A DNA stretch of 60,722 bases from Luteimonas sp. 8-5 (lineage in GTDB: Bacteria > Pseudomonadota > Gammaproteobacteria > Xanthomonadales > Xanthomonadaceae), in the NCBI RefSeq assembly GCF_029763755.1, contig NZ_JARUVM010000020.1:1-60722 (forward strand), given 5' to 3'. The notes below the pieces were generated by a model that did no database searches, had not been told where the DNA came from, and saw only the letters and a program-made list of their open reading frames with translations. Both the position numbers and the translations under genes were made by a program. This document shows, one piece after another, positions 47,317 to 57,906 of the stretch (the first letter of the stretch is position 1; each line of letters starts with the position of its first letter).

Positions 47317-48425
47317 GCGGCCTCCTTCCAGCCGGCGGCGGCCAGGACCGCGTCGGCGACGCGTTCGGCGGCATCGGGAATCGAAAGCGCGCGCGCGGCC
47401 TCGGCCATGGCCAGGCGCTGCGCGGGATCGGCGAGCAACGAAGCGAGTACGGCCTGCAGGCGCACGACCAGGTGCTCGCCCTGCGGCAGCAGCTCGGCCG
47501 CGCCGTGCTCGACCAGGTATTCGGCGTTGCGGGTCTGGTGGTCGTCCACGGCCTGCGGGAACGGCACCAGCACGCTGCCGACGCCCGCGGCGCAGAGTTC
47601 GGCCAGGGTCAGCGCACCCGCGCGGCATACGACCAGGTCGGCGTCGGCATAGGCCGCCGCCATGTCGGCGATGAAGGGTTCGACGCTGGCCTCGATGCCC
47701 GCCTGCGCGTAGGCCTGTTCGGCCTCCTCGCGGAGCTTCTCGCCGCACTGGTGGCGCACCTGGAAACGCGGGGCTTCGTGGTCTGCCTCGGTATTCGCCG
47801 CGACGATCGCCGCCAACGCCCTGGGCACGGCCGTGTTGAGCGCGCGCGCGCCCTGGCTGCCGCCCAGCACCAGCAGCTGCACGCTGCCGTTGCGCATCTG
47901 GAAGCGTCGCGCCGGCGGCGGCAGCGCGGTGATCGTGTCGCGCACCGGATTGCCGACGGTCTCGGCCTCGACGTTGCCGAAGGTCTGCGGGAATCCGGTG
48001 AGCACGCGGCGTGCAAAGCGCGCGAGCACGCGGTTGGTCATCCCGGCCGCGCGGTTCTGCTCGTGCACCACCAGCGGCACGCCGCGCAGGCGTGCAGCGA
48101 TCCCGCCCGGTCCTGCCGCGTAGCCGCCGAAGCTGACCACTGCACGCGGCTGCCGCGCCCCGATCACGCGCATCGCCGCGAACACCGCCGCCGCGACCCG
48201 GAACGGCGCTGCGAGCAGGGTGGCGATGCCCTTGCCGCGCAGGCCCTTGACCGCGATCGTGTCGATGGCGATGCCATGCTGCGGCACCAGCCGGGTTTCC
48301 ATTCCGCCGTCGGCGCCCAGCCAGGACACGGGCACGCCGCGCGCCTGCAGTGCCGCGGCCACCGACAGCCCGGGGAAGATGTGGCCGCCGGTACCGCCGG
48401 CGAGAATGAGGACGGGTCCGTTCAT
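47313..48425 (-). CDS. murG: UDP-GlcNAc transferase MurG
   Basis: 370-residue GT28 enzyme that makes lipid II from lipid I on the inner face of the membrane. [20 protein letters not shown] (first glycine loop), [44 protein letters not shown], and the donor site [20 protein letters not shown]. Overlaps both neighbours by 4 bases. Confidence 0.97.
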   Translation of the reverse strand: MNGPVLILAGGTGGHIFPGLSVAAALQARGVPVSWLGADGGMETRLVPQHGIAIDTIAVKGLRGKGIATLLAAPFRVAAAVFAAMRVIGARQPRAVVSFGGYAAGPGGIAARLRGVPLVVHEQNRAAGMTNRVLARFARRVLTGFPQTFGNVEAETVGNPVRDTITALPPPARRFQMRNGSVQLLVLGGSQGARALNTAVPRALAAIVAANTEADHEAPRFQVRHQCGEKLREEAEQAYAQAGIEASVEPFIADMAAAYADADLVVCRAGALTLAELCAAGVGSVLVPFPQAVDDHQTRNAEYLVEHGAAELLPQGEHLVVRLQAVLASLLADPAQRLAMAEAARALSIPDAAERVADAVLAAAGWKEAA

Positions 48426-49750
48426 GACCGCTTCCTCAGCGACTGCCAGCCGCCGCCGACGACGGCAGCCGCGCCCAGCACGGGTTCGACCCGACCGCGA
48501 CCGCGGCCGCGCGTGGTCGGCGCCGGTGGCGGTTGAGCGGTCGGCGGCATGGTGTCCGCCGATGCGGGCGCTGCCGCTTCGCCGCGCAGGCGCGCGACCT
48601 GGCGCTGCGCGCGGTCGAGCTCGTAGCTCACCCGCAGCAGGATTCCGATCGCCACGCAGGTCATCAGTACGCTGGAACCGCCCGAGGAGATCAGCGGCAG
48701 GGTCAGCCCCTTGGTCGGCAGCATGCCCAGGTTGACCCCGATCGAGACGAAACTCTGCAGCGCGATCCACAGCGCGATGCCGAAGGCGCAATAGCCGGCG
48801 AAGTGGCGCCGCATCTCCACGCACTTGAGCCCGATCCAGAACGCGCGGCCGGCCAGCAGCGCGAATGCGGCGATGACCGCGCACACGCCGACGAAACCGA
48901 GCTCCTCGGCGATCACCGCGAGGATGAAGTCGGTATGCGCTTCCGGCAGGTACGCCAGCTTCTGGATCGACGCGCCCAGGCCGACGCCGAACCACTCGCC
49001 GCGACCGACCGCCATCAGCGCGTTGGTCAGCTGGTAGCCGCTGTTGAACGGGTCCGCCCACGGATCCATGAAGGTCGTCAGGCGCTGGTAGCGGTAGGGC
49101 TCGGCGATCGCCACGATCGCCAGCAGCGGCAGCGCGACCACCACCGGTCCGAACAGCCGCGGCATGTTGACCCCGCCCAGCACCAGCATGCCGGCGGTGA
49201 TCGCCAGCAGCAGCGAGGACGAACCGAAGTCGGGCTGCAACAACAGCAGCACCACCATCCCCCCGGCCACGCCCAGCGGCTTGAGCATCGCCGGCCAGGT
49301 CGCGGTGACGTCTTCGCTGTAGCGCTTGAGGTAACTGGCCAGCCAGACGATGTAGAGCACCTTCACCGCTTCCACCGCCTGGAAGTTCGACACGCCCATG
49401 TTCAGCCAGCGCCGCGCGCCGTTGACGCTGACGCCGATGCCCGGCACGAACACCAGCAACAGCAACACCAGGCAGGCCAGCAGCAGCCACTGCCCCTGCT
49501 GCTCGACGGCCTTGAGTTCGGTGCGCATCGCCCACGCGGCGAGTGCGACCCCACCGGCCAGGAACACCAGGTGACGCTGCAGGAAATGGAACGGGCCGAC
49601 GCCCAGGCCTTCGCCGATCGCGATCGAACTGGAGGCGACCATCACCACGCCGAAGCAGGCCAGCGCCAGCGAAACGCCGAGCAGCCACGGGTCGAACCGG
49701 CCGCCGATGGCGTCCAGTCGCGTCGCTTGCCTGGCGTGGAGTTCCGTCAT
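48422..49750 (-). CDS. ftsW: Peptidoglycan glycosyltransferase FtsW
   Basis: 442-residue SEDS-family polymerase of septal peptidoglycan, working with FtsI. About ten membrane segments; [32 protein letters not shown] with the catalytic Asp, EELGFVGV and [17 protein letters not shown] are conserved. A basic, Pro-rich tail (about residues 395-442, [19 protein letters not shown]) is longer than usual. It directly follows mraY; the murD gene normally between them is absent. Confidence 0.96.
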   Translation of the reverse strand: MTELHARQATRLDAIGGRFDPWLLGVSLALACFGVVMVASSSIAIGEGLGVGPFHFLQRHLVFLAGGVALAAWAMRTELKAVEQQGQWLLLACLVLLLLVFVPGIGVSVNGARRWLNMGVSNFQAVEAVKVLYIVWLASYLKRYSEDVTATWPAMLKPLGVAGGMVVLLLLQPDFGSSSLLLAITAGMLVLGGVNMPRLFGPVVVALPLLAIVAIAEPYRYQRLTTFMDPWADPFNSGYQLTNALMAVGRGEWFGVGLGASIQKLAYLPEAHTDFILAVIAEELGFVGVCAVIAAFALLAGRAFWIGLKCVEMRRHFAGYCAFGIALWIALQSFVSIGVNLGMLPTKGLTLPLISSGGSSVLMTCVAIGILLRVSYELDRAQRQVARLRGEAAAPASADTMPPTAQPPPAPTTRGRGRGRVEPVLGAAAVVGGGWQSLRKRS

Positions 49751-50832
49751 CAGCGCACCTTCAACGTGGCCAGGCCGACCAGCACGAGCACCACCGAGAT
49801 GATCCAGAAGCGCACGATCACCCGCGGCTCCGGCCAGCCCTTGAGTTCGAAGTGGTGGTGGATCGGCGCCATCCGGAACACGCGCTTGCCGGTGAGCTTG
49901 AACGACGCGACCTGGATCATCACCGACAGGGTCTCGATGACGAACACGCCACCCATCACCACCAGCACCAGTTCCTGGCGCACGATCACCGCGATGGTGC
50001 CGAGCACGGCGCCGAGCGCGAGCGCGCCGATGTCGCCCATGAACACCATCGCCGGATAAGTGTTGAACCACAGGAAGCCCAACCCCGCGCCGGCGATGGC
50101 CGCGCAGATGATCACCAGCTCGCCGGCGCCGGGAATGCGCGGGATCTGCAGGTAGGCGGCGAACTGCGCATGGCCGGAGGCGTAGGCGAACACGCCCAGC
50201 GCGCAGGCAACCAGCACCGTGGGCATGATCGCCAGCCCGTCCAGGCCGTCGGTGAGGTTGACCGCATTGGAGAAGCCGACGATCCAGAAGTAGGCGATCA
50301 CCACGAAGCTGATGCTCACCAGCGGCAGCGCCACCGCCTTGAAGAACGGGATGTAGAAGGTCGTCGCCGCGGGAATGTCGGCGCTGTAGAACAGGTACAG
50401 GCCGACCGCCAGGCCGAACACCGACTGCAGCAGGTACTTCCAGCGCGACTTCAGCCCGTTCGGATCGCGCTTGACGATCTTGATCCAGTCGTCGTACCAG
50501 CCAATCGCGCCGAAGGCGAGCATCACCGCCAGCACCACCCATACATACTTGTTGCGCAGGTCGCCCCACAGCAGCACCGACGCCATCACCGTCAGCAGGA
50601 TCAGCGCGCCGCCCATGGTCGGCGTACCGGCCTTGGTGAAGTGGGTCTTGGGCCCATCCTGGCGGATCGGCTGGCCCTTGAACTCGGCCAGCTTGCGGAT
50701 CATCGCCGGGCCCCACCACAGCGACAGGGCGAGCGCGGTGAGCGCGCTCAGGATGCCGCGGAAGGTGAGGTAGCCGAACAGGCCGAAGAGGCCTTCGAGC
50801 TGCTGCAACCAGCGGGTCAATTCAAGCAGCAT
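49750..50832 (-). CDS. mraY: Phospho-N-acetylmuramoyl-pentapeptide transferase
   Basis: 360-residue integral membrane enzyme that makes lipid I from UDP-MurNAc-pentapeptide and undecaprenyl phosphate. PTMGGALIL, the catalytic Asp region [26 protein letters not shown] and [15 protein letters not shown] are diagnostic. Stop shares one base with the ftsW start; start overlaps murF by 11 bases. Confidence 0.98.
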   Translation of the reverse strand: MLLELTRWLQQLEGLFGLFGYLTFRGILSALTALALSLWWGPAMIRKLAEFKGQPIRQDGPKTHFTKAGTPTMGGALILLTVMASVLLWGDLRNKYVWVVLAVMLAFGAIGWYDDWIKIVKRDPNGLKSRWKYLLQSVFGLAVGLYLFYSADIPAATTFYIPFFKAVALPLVSISFVVIAYFWIVGFSNAVNLTDGLDGLAIMPTVLVACALGVFAYASGHAQFAAYLQIPRIPGAGELVIICAAIAGAGLGFLWFNTYPAMVFMGDIGALALGAVLGTIAVIVRQELVLVVMGGVFVIETLSVMIQVASFKLTGKRVFRMAPIHHHFELKGWPEPRVIVRFWIISVVLVLVGLATLKVR

Positions 50833-52213
50833 CGTTGCCCTCCCCTTCGAGCGACGCGTTGTCCAACATCAGCTTGACGATCCGGTCCATCGCGCTGCCG
50901 CGTGAACCCTTGACCAGGATCGTGACGGTGGGAGCGGCGGAAGCCGCGATGAGGGCCTCGGCCAGCGCTCCGTGGCTATCGAAATGCCGTGCACCATCGC
51001 CGAACGCCTCGGCGGCGGCGGCGCTCAGTTCGCCCAGCGTGTACAGCCGGGCGATGCCCGCGGCCTTGGCGCGGCGTCCGGCCTCGGCATGCAGCGCGCG
51101 CGCATCCTCGCCCAGCTCGCGCATGTCACCGAGCACGAGCCAACCTTCGCGTTCGCCGGTACTACCCTGCGCCAGCAGGTCGATCGCCGCGTTGAGCGAA
51201 CCGGGGTTGGCGTTGTAGCTGTCGTCGACCAGCGTCGCGCCGCTGTCCAGGCGATGCGACACCAGGCGCCCCGCCACCGGCCGCGCGGCGGCCAGGCCGT
51301 CGCGGATCGCCTGCAGCGACACGCCGAGGCCCAGCGCCATCGAGGCGGCAGCCAGCGCGTTGCGCACGTTGTGGCGGCCCGGCAATGCCAGCTGCACGTC
51401 GATGTCGCCGTCGGGCGTGGTGAGGGTGAAGCGCGACCCGGACGCGTCGCCAGCGATGTCGCGCGCGCCCACGTCGGCGCTGGACTCCAGCCCGAAGCGG
51501 ATCAGCCTGCGGCCATGCGCGCGCTCGGCGAAGTACGGTGCGAACGCATCGTCGGCATTGATCACCGCCACGCCGCCGGGCGGCAGCGCGTCGTAGATCG
51601 CGGCCTTGGTGTCGGCCACGCCGAGCAGCGTCCCCATGCGCTCCAGGTGCGCTGGCGCGATGTTGTTGACCAAGGCGACGTCCGGGCGGACCACGGCGGT
51701 CAGGTAGGCAATGTCGCCCGGCTTGCCCGCGCCCATTTCGTAGATGGCGAACGGCGCCTCTTCCGGTGCGTCGATCACCGCCAGCGGCAGGCCGATCTCG
51801 TTGTTGCGGTTGCCCGGGCTGGCGTAGGCGCCGGCCAGCATCGGCTGCAGCAGCGTCTTGACGCTGGTCTTGCCGTTGCTGCCTGTGATCGCGGCGATCC
51901 TGGTATCGCGCGTGCGCTGCAGCGCCGAAGCGAACGACGCCAGCGCGCGCTCGGTGTCGGTCACGACCACCTGCGGCAGCGGCACGTCGACCTCGCGCTG
52001 CACCAGCAGCGCGCGTGCGCCCGCATCGGCGGCGGCTGCGGCATGGTCGTGCCCGTCGAAACGCTCGCCCTTGAGGGCGATGAACAGCGCCGCGCGGCCG
52101 TCGCTGGCGTCCAGCGTGCGCGTATCGGTGGCCACGGCATCGATCAGCACTTCCTCGCCGGCCAGGCGGCCGCCGGTCCATTGCGCGATGCGTGCGAGCG
52201 GCAGCGGCATCAT
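50822..52213 (-). CDS. murF: UDP-MurNAc-tripeptide--D-alanyl-D-alanine ligase
   Basis: 463-residue Mur ligase completing the pentapeptide. [19 protein letters not shown] (ATP loop), [47 protein letters not shown]. Near the C-terminus (about 422-429, [10 protein letters not shown]) the protein is encoded by a REP word at 50928-50949, between the [13 protein letters not shown] helix and the [17 protein letters not shown] strand. First of two adjacent Met codons is taken as start. Confidence 0.97.
   Translation of the reverse strand: MMPLPLARIAQWTGGRLAGEEVLIDAVATDTRTLDASDGRAALFIALKGERFDGHDHAAAAADAGARALLVQREVDVPLPQVVVTDTERALASFASALQRTRDTRIAAITGSNGKTSVKTLLQPMLAGAYASPGNRNNEIGLPLAVIDAPEEAPFAIYEMGAGKPGDIAYLTAVVRPDVALVNNIAPAHLERMGTLLGVADTKAAIYDALPPGGVAVINADDAFAPYFAERAHGRRLIRFGLESSADVGARDIAGDASGSRFTLTTPDGDIDVQLALPGRHNVRNALAAASMALGLGVSLQAIRDGLAAARPVAGRLVSHRLDSGATLVDDSYNANPGSLNAAIDLLAQGSTGEREGWLVLGDMRELGEDARALHAEAGRRAKAAGIARLYTLGELSAAAAEAFGDGARHFDSHGALAEALIAASAAPTVTILVKGSRGSAMDRIVKLMLDNASLEGEGNDAA
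50928..50949 (+). repeat. 22-bp REP-like word inside murF (copy 6)
   Basis: Exact copy of the word, antisense to murF, translated on the murF strand as IAASAAPT in the C-terminal ligase domain. An essential gene tolerates it in frame. Confidence 0.8.
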
Positions 52214-53685
52214 GCGCCACCCGCCTTGCGCGCCAGCGCAGCGCGCGCGACCTCGCTGTCGTCGAAGGGATGCTTGACGCCGGCGACTTCCTGGTAGGTT
52301 TCGTGGCCCTTGCCGGCGACCAGCACGATGTCCCCGGGGCCGGCGGCGGCGATGGCGCGCTCGATCGCGCGGCGGCGGTCGCGCTCGACCACCACCTTCG
52401 CCGGATCGTCGAAGCCGGCCATGATGTCGGCGACGATCGCGTCGCCGTCTTCCGTGCGCGGATTGTCGTCGGTGACGATGACCGAGCCGGCCGCCGCTTC
52501 GGCGATCGCCGCCATCTGCGGGCGCTTGCCGCGATCGCGGTCGCCGCCGCAGCCGAACACGCAGGTCAGGCGGCCGTGCAGGTGCCCGCGCAACGAGTCC
52601 AGTGCCTGCTGCAGCGCATCGGGCTTGTGCGAGTAGTCGATCACGACCAGCGGGAGATCGCCCCCGCCGAGGCGGTTCATGCGTCCGGGGATCGGCTGCA
52701 ACCGCGGCAGCACGCCGGCGATCGCGTCCGCATCGCGTCCCAGCGCATGCAGCACGCCGGCGACCGCGACCAGGTTGTCGATGTTGAAGCGGCCCAGCAG
52801 CGGCGAACGCACGCTGCGGCGCTCGTCGCCCAGGACCAGGTCGAAGGCGGTGCCCTCGCCGTCCATGCCGATGTTTTCGACGCGCACGTCGCACTGCGCG
52901 CCGCGCGAGCTGGTGCCGATGGCGCGGACGCCGGCCGGAAGCGCCGCCAGCAGTTCGCGGCCGAAGGCATCGTCGATGTTCACCACTGCCGCTCCCAGGC
53001 CATCGCGCTTGAACAGCCGGGCCTTTGCCGCGCCGTAGCTGGCCATGTCGCCGTGGTAGTCGAGGTGGTCGCGGGTGAGGTTGGTGAACACCGCGACGTC
53101 GTAGTGCACCGCGTCCACCCGTCCCTGGTCGAGCGCGTGCGAACTGACTTCCATGGCCACCGCGCGCACGCCCGTGTCGCGCAACTGCGCCAGCAGCGCG
53201 TGCATCTGCAGTACGAGCGGCGTGGTGAATCCGGTGGCCACCGCCTCGCCGTACAGGCCGACACCGAGCGTACCGATCGTGCCGCTGCGCGTGCCGAGCA
53301 GATCCAGCGCCTGGGCCAGCAGCTGCACGGTCGACGTCTTGCCGCTGGTGCCGGTGACGCCGACCATCGTCATCGCCCGCGACGGATGCCCGTGGAACTC
53401 GTCGGCCATCGCGCCCATGCGCGAGCGCAACCCCGGCACGGCAATCGCATCGGCGGGTGCGGGCAACTCATCAGGCGCCGGCGGCTCGAACAGGATCGCG
53501 GCCGCACCGGCTTCGCGCGCCTGCGCGCAGAAGTTCAGGCCGTGCGTGCCGAAGCCCGCAATCGCGAAGAACGCATCGCCGGACTTCACCTCGCGGCTGT
53601 CCATGGTGAGCCCGGACACCACGAGATCCGACGGCACGCCAGCCGTCTCCGGAAGGAGTTCCGCCAGTCGCATGGAGCGGCTCAT
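52210..53685 (-). CDS. murE: UDP-MurNAc-dipeptide--meso-diaminopimelate ligase
   Basis: 491-residue Mur ligase for the third peptide residue. [19 protein letters not shown] (ATP loop), [15 protein letters not shown] with the usual carbamylated-Lys region, [17 protein letters not shown], and DNPRTED, the motif of DAP-adding enzymes, which predicts a DAP-type wall. The ATG at 53683-53685 overlaps the ftsI stop by 4 bases. Confidence 0.97.
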   Translation of the reverse strand: MSRSMRLAELLPETAGVPSDLVVSGLTMDSREVKSGDAFFAIAGFGTHGLNFCAQAREAGAAAILFEPPAPDELPAPADAIAVPGLRSRMGAMADEFHGHPSRAMTMVGVTGTSGKTSTVQLLAQALDLLGTRSGTIGTLGVGLYGEAVATGFTTPLVLQMHALLAQLRDTGVRAVAMEVSSHALDQGRVDAVHYDVAVFTNLTRDHLDYHGDMASYGAAKARLFKRDGLGAAVVNIDDAFGRELLAALPAGVRAIGTSSRGAQCDVRVENIGMDGEGTAFDLVLGDERRSVRSPLLGRFNIDNLVAVAGVLHALGRDADAIAGVLPRLQPIPGRMNRLGGGDLPLVVIDYSHKPDALQQALDSLRGHLHGRLTCVFGCGGDRDRGKRPQMAAIAEAAAGSVIVTDDNPRTEDGDAIVADIMAGFDDPAKVVVERDRRRAIERAIAAAGPGDIVLVAGKGHETYQEVAGVKHPFDDSEVARAALARKAGGA

Positions 53686-55463
53686 TGCGGCGCTCCACTG
53701 GGGACCGTTGTTCCGCGCTGCACCGCCAGCCACGACTCGATATCGTCCGGCGGCACGTCCATCAGCCGCAGCGCGCCCTGCATCACGTCGTGGAACACCG
53801 GGCCGGACACCGATCCGCCGTAATAGCCGCGACGGCCCGGGTCGGGCTCGCTGACCACCACCGCCATCGAGAAGCGCGGGTTCTCCACCGGCACCACGCC
53901 GGCGAAGATGGAAACGTACTTGCGCGAATAGCCGCCACCGGCGGCCATGCGCGAGGTGCCGGTCTTGCCGGCGACGTGGTAACCGAGGATCGCGGCCTGG
54001 GTGGCGGTGCCGCCCGGCTCGGTCACGGTCTGCATCATGCGCATCACTTCCTCGGCGATCGCCGGATCCAGCACCTGCCGCGGCTCGTTGCGCTGGCCCT
54101 TGACGAAGGTCGGCGCGATCAGGCGCCCGCCGTTGGCCAGCGCCGCATAGACCTCCGCAATCTGCAGCGGTGTCGCCGACAGGCCGTAGCCGTAGGACAT
54201 GGTCTGCTTGCTGGTGCCGCTCCAGCGGTCCGGTGGCGTCAGCACGCCGGCCGACTCGCCCGGAAAGCCGCTGCCGGGACGCTCGCCGAAACCGAAGTTG
54301 TGCACGAAGTCGTAGTACTGCTTGTCAGGCAGCATGTGCGCGATCTTGGCCGCGCCGACGTTCGAGCTCTTGGTGATCACGCCGGTGACGGTCAGCACGC
54401 CGTGGTTGCGCGTGTCGGTGGTGCGGTAGCGGCCGTTCGGCATCCAGCCCGGGTTGGTGTCGATCAGCGTATCGGGCGTGACCACGCCGGCCACCAGGCC
54501 GGCAGCGATCGTGACCGGCTTCATCGTCGAACCCGGCTCCACCACGTCGGTGACCGCGCGGTTGCGGCGCGCCTCGCGATGGCTGCCGTCGACCGCATTC
54601 GGGTTGTACGACGGCAGGTTCGCCATCGCCAGCACTTCGCCGGTGGCGATGTCGAGCACCACGGCCGACGCGCTGCTCGCGCCGGTCTCGAGCATCGCGC
54701 GCTTGAGTTCGCGATAGGTCAGGTACTGGATGCGGCGGTCGATCGACAGGGTCAGGTCGCGCCCCGGCTGCGCCGCGCGCACCAGGTCGACGTTCTCGAC
54801 GATGCGCCCGCGCCGGTCGCGGATCACGCGCTTTGCGCCGGGCGTGCCGCGCAGCCAGTCGTCGAACGCGAGCTCGATGCCTTCCTGGCCGCGGTCGTCG
54901 ATGTTGGTGAAGCCCAGCACGTGCGCCAGCGCGTCGCCCTGCGGGTAGAAGCGGCGGAACTCGCGCTGCGAGGACACGCCCGGGATGTCCAGGGCCAGGA
55001 TCGTCTTCGCCTCGTCCGGGTTGATCCGGCGCTTGAGGTACATGAACTCCTTGTCGCTGCGCTGCCCGAGCTTGCGGGTCAGCTGGTCCAGCGGCACGCC
55101 CAGGGCTTCGGCCAGTTGCGGCAGGCGTTCTGGCGCCTTGAGCAGTTCCTGCGGATTGCCCCAGATCGATTCGACCGGCGAGGACACCGCCAGCGGTTCG
55201 CCGTTGCGGTCGGTGATCATGCCGCGCGAGGTCGGGATCGGGATCTCGCGCAGGAAGCGCGCGTCGCCCTGCTGGCGATAGAAGTCGTTGTCGACCAGTT
55301 GCAGGTCGACGGCGCGCCCGACGAGGGCAAGCGAGCACAGGCCCAGCGCGCCGGTGACCAGCGCCAGGCGGGTACGCAGGTTGAACTGCGCACGCGTACG
55401 CGTGCGTGCCGGCTTGGCCGAAGTCCTGCCGCCGGCGGGCCTGCCGTTGCCCGGCCTGCTCAT
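53682..55463 (-). CDS. ftsI: Peptidoglycan transpeptidase FtsI (PBP3)
   Basis: 593-residue class B penicillin-binding protein. Basic cytoplasmic tail (1-30), membrane anchor (about 33-52), pedestal domain, and transpeptidase domain with S-x-x-K in [11 protein letters not shown] and KTGT in AGKTGTSR. Crosslinks septal peptidoglycan with FtsW. Overlaps ftsL and murE by 4 bases each. Confidence 0.97.
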   Translation of the reverse strand: MSRPGNGRPAGGRTSAKPARTRTRAQFNLRTRLALVTGALGLCSLALVGRAVDLQLVDNDFYRQQGDARFLREIPIPTSRGMITDRNGEPLAVSSPVESIWGNPQELLKAPERLPQLAEALGVPLDQLTRKLGQRSDKEFMYLKRRINPDEAKTILALDIPGVSSQREFRRFYPQGDALAHVLGFTNIDDRGQEGIELAFDDWLRGTPGAKRVIRDRRGRIVENVDLVRAAQPGRDLTLSIDRRIQYLTYRELKRAMLETGASSASAVVLDIATGEVLAMANLPSYNPNAVDGSHREARRNRAVTDVVEPGSTMKPVTIAAGLVAGVVTPDTLIDTNPGWMPNGRYRTTDTRNHGVLTVTGVITKSSNVGAAKIAHMLPDKQYYDFVHNFGFGERPGSGFPGESAGVLTPPDRWSGTSKQTMSYGYGLSATPLQIAEVYAALANGGRLIAPTFVKGQRNEPRQVLDPAIAEEVMRMMQTVTEPGGTATQAAILGYHVAGKTGTSRMAAGGGYSRKYVSIFAGVVPVENPRFSMAVVVSEPDPGRRGYYGGSVSGPVFHDVMQGALRLMDVPPDDIESWLAVQRGTTVPSGAPQ

Positions 55464-55732
55464 GGACGCACCACCACGATGTCGCGGGTCTCGGGGAACG
55501 CCATGCCCAGGCGCGTGCGCGCAACCTGGTCGATGCGGTTGCTCTCGGCCCAGGTGGCCTGCTCCAGCTGCAGGCGCCCGAACTCGATGTTGAGCTCGTC
55601 GCGCGCACGCTCGAGCCTGGTCAGTTCATTGAAGAGCTGGCGGTGCTCGTGGCGCGCGAACACCACGGCCACGCCGCTGCCGACGTTGGCCAGGACCAGC
55701 AGCGCAATGACGAACACGACACGAGTGCTCAT
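55460..55732 (-). CDS. ftsL: Cell division protein FtsL
   Basis: 90-residue bitopic protein: membrane segment about 5-25 ([20 protein letters not shown]), coiled coil [20 protein letters not shown], then [21 protein letters not shown]. Forms FtsQLB. Identified by size, topology and place between rsmH and ftsI. Confidence 0.93.
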   Translation of the reverse strand: MSTRVVFVIALLVLANVGSGVAVVFARHEHRQLFNELTRLERARDELNIEFGRLQLEQATWAESNRIDQVARTRLGMAFPETRDIVVVRP

Positions 55733-56679
55733 GCCGCCACCTGCAATCGTTCGGCCACGCGCAGCACGGCACTGCGTGCGCGCGGGTTCGCTGCCAGCTC
55801 CGCCTCGCCGGCCTTGCGTGCGCCGCCGATGGCGCGCAGCGTCGGCGTGAACGGTTCGGGCTCGGGCATGCGGCGGTTGGCCGGCGGGGCCTTCGCCCGC
55901 GCGGCGATGAACTGCTTGGCGATGCGGTCTTCGAGCGAGTGGAAGCTGATCACCACCAGGCGCCCGCCCGCCTTCAGCCGCTGCATCGCGGCCTCCAGCC
56001 CGGTTTCCAGGTCGGCCAGTTCGCGGTTGACGTGGATGCGGATGGCCTGGAAGCTGCGGGTAGCCGGGTGGATCTTCTCCTTGCCGCGCGGCACGACGGA
56101 TGCGATCAGCGCCGCCAGTTGCGCGGTGCGCACGATCGGCTCGCGTTCGCGTTCGGCGACGATGGCGCGGGCGATCCGGCGCGACATGCGCTCCTCGCCC
56201 AGGGTCCACAACACGTCGGCGATTTCCTTCTCGTCGGCGCGCGCCAGCCACTGCGCGGCGCTTTCGCCGCCGTCCGGGTCCATGCGCATGTCCAGCGGGC
56301 CGTCCTTGCCGAACGAGAAGCCGCGCTCGGCCACGTCCAGTTGCGGCGACGACACCCCCAGGTCGAACAGCACGCCATCCAGGCCGCCGGCGGTTTCGTC
56401 CCAGTGGGCAAGGTCGGCGAAGCTGCCGCGGAACACGGCCACGCGGCCGTCCGCACCGAACTCGCGCTCGGCGGTGGCGATGGCTTCGGGATCCTTGTCC
56501 ATCAGCAGCAGTCGTCCTCCCGGACCCAACCTCTGCAGCACGCCACGCGCATGTCCACCGCGCCCGAACGTGCCATCGAGGTACGTTCCATCCGCCTTCA
56601 CGGCGAGGCCTTCCAGGACCTCTTCGAACATCACCGGAAGGTGGCCGCTGCGGGTCGCCCCCGGGCCACCGGCCGTCAT
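55729..56679 (-). CDS. rsmH: 16S rRNA (cytosine(1402)-N4)-methyltransferase RsmH
   Basis: 316-residue MraW/Rsm[40 protein letters not shown] (SAM site), [19 protein letters not shown], and [19 protein letters not shown]. The ATG at 56677-56679 overlaps the mraZ stop by 3-4 bases. Works on the same rRNA base as RsmI, whose gene lies at 57898. Confidence 0.97.
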   Translation of the reverse strand: MTAGGPGATRSGHLPVMFEEVLEGLAVKADGTYLDGTFGRGGHARGVLQRLGPGGRLLLMDKDPEAIATAEREFGADGRVAVFRGSFADLAHWDETAGGLDGVLFDLGVSSPQLDVAERGFSFGKDGPLDMRMDPDGGESAAQWLARADEKEIADVLWTLGEERMSRRIARAIVAEREREPIVRTAQLAALIASVVPRGKEKIHPATRSFQAIRIHVNRELADLETGLEAAMQRLKAGGRLVVISFHSLEDRIAKQFIAARAKAPPANRRMPEPEPFTPTLRAIGGARKAGEAELAANPRARSAVLRVAERLQVAA

Positions 56680-57122
56680 AGCTGCAGGTCGAGCAGGCCG
56701 TCGCCCAGGTCGGCGTCGCTGAGCGTCTGCCGGATCTGTGCGTGGTGCGCCTGCTCGCTCCACAGTTCGAACTTGTCGCCCATGCCCAGCAGCACCGCGC
56801 GCTTCTCCAGTCCGCACGCGCTGCGCTGCGACGCAGGAATCGAAATCCGCCCGCTGCCGTCGGGCTCCACGAACGCGGCCGCGCCGACCAGCTTGAATTG
56901 CATCTGCCGGTTGACGCTGCGCGTGCGTGGCAATGCGTTGACCTGGTCGCGTACCTTCTCCCAGACATCCTGCGGATAGAGGTAGAGGCAACCCATGTCG
57001 AAGGGGCTGTAGGTCAGCACCAGGCGATTGCCGCACGCACGCGCGACTAGGTCCCGGTAACTGGTCGGAATCGCCAGCCGGCCCTTGTCGTCGATGGTGA
57101 TGGCGGTCTCGCCCTGGAACAT
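56676..57122 (-). CDS. mraZ: Transcriptional regulator MraZ
   Basis: 148-residue AbrB-fold repressor of the dcw cluster with two repeats of the DxxxR/DGSGR type ([19 protein letters not shown] and [16 protein letters not shown]). First gene of the cluster. Its predicted target, five TGG boxes every 10 bp, lies at 57150-57199, just upstream, indicating autoregulation. Confidence 0.96.
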   Translation of the reverse strand: MFQGETAITIDDKGRLAIPTSYRDLVARACGNRLVLTYSPFDMGCLYLYPQDVWEKVRDQVNALPRTRSVNRQMQFKLVGAAAFVEPDGSGRISIPASQRSACGLEKRAVLLGMGDKFELWSEQAHHAQIRQTLSDADLGDGLLDLQL

Positions 57123-57149
57123 CTGCCCGATTCCCCCGTCTCACACGGG

Positions 57150-57199
57150 TATGCGACCAAGGAAAACCACTAAATTCCCGGTTTCCCCACGAGTCGCCA
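57150..57199 (-). promoter_or_regulatory. MraZ box array (five repeats, 10-bp period)
   Basis: On the minus strand five consecutive decamers begin TGGCG, TGGGG, GGGAA, TGGTT, TGGTC. E. coli MraZ binds three or four TGGGN boxes with 5-bp spacers, i.e. the same 10-bp period. The array starts on the last base of the -10 box, so bound MraZ would block promoter clearance. Confidence 0.75.
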
Positions 57200-57227
57200 C
57201 CTTAGGAGTGGCCCGGAACCTTGTCAA
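57199..57227 (-). promoter_or_regulatory. Main promoter of the dcw cluster
   Basis: Perfect TTGACA (57222-57227), 17-base spacer, TAAGGT (57199-57204) on the minus strand. The leader to mraZ is about 70 bases. The AT-richer stretch 57230-57345 upstream holds no gene. Confidence 0.85.
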
Positions 57228-57442
57228 CAACTTTGCGCGGACGATTTCACTAGGCGCGTCAATCACTTGCAGCGAACTTGAGAGACTTGTTCAAGCTTTA
57301 TCCACAAGCCGCTGTTTCGTCTCAAATTTTGAGATGACGGTCACGTGAAGGGCAGCCGGAGCCCGGGTTCGGCGCCAGGTTCCGGGCAGCGGTATTCAGC
57401 TTGCTGCACCGCAGCAACGCGCGGACGCGTAGAATCGGCCCC

Positions 57443-57803
57443 GGCGGAGTCGGCCAGGCAGTCGCGTCATTCGCAAGAATGCCGAGGAAAGTCCGGGCTC
57501 CACAGGGCACGGTGCCAGGTAATGCCTGGGCGGCGCGAGCCGACGGAAAGTGCAACAGAAAGATACCGCCGAACGGCGTCGCAAGACGCGCGTGGCAAGG
57601 GTGAAATGGTGCGGTAAGAGCGCACCGCGAGCCTGGCAACAGGCCGGCACGGCAAACCCCACCGGGAGCAAGGCCAAATAGGGACCTCATGACGTGGCCC
57701 GCGTCGGGTCCGGGTAGGCTGCTCGAGCGTAGCGGTGACGCTGCGCCTAGAGGAATGACTGTCCACGACAGAACCCGGCTTACAGGCCGACTCCGCCTCT
57801 TTT
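57443..57803 (+). ncRNA. rnpB: RNase P RNA
   Basis: About 356-nt bacterial type A catalytic RNA that matures tRNA 5' ends. The P1 helix is formed by GGCGGAGTCGGCC (57443-57455) and GGCCGACTCCGCC (57786-57798); conserved cores GAGGAAAGTCCGGGCTCC (near 57481), ACAGAAAGATACCGCC, GGTAAGAGCGCACCGC and CCCGGCTTACAGG are present. The last helix plus TCTTTT acts as terminator. TAGAAT at 57430-57435 is the probable -10. It lies between mraZ and rsmI, the usual place in gammaproteobacteria. Confidence 0.97.
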
Positions 57804-57805
57804 TA

Positions 57806-57906
57806 CTGGGAATGAAGGGAATCAAGGGAATAGGGAATGGAGGGAGCGAGGCGCTCCACGTCGCCCCGTTCTTGCCATTCCCCATTCCCCTCATTCCCTA
57901 TTCCCG
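57806..57906. repeat. Inverted GGGAATG-word repeat between rnpB and rsmI (copy 3)
   Basis: Left block about 57808-57847 (GGGAATGAAGGGAATCAAGG...), right block about 57875-57906 (CCATTCCCCATTCCCCTCAT...). The stop codon of rsmI (TAG) is part of the right block, so the repeat writes the last codons of that gene. Confidence 0.75.
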
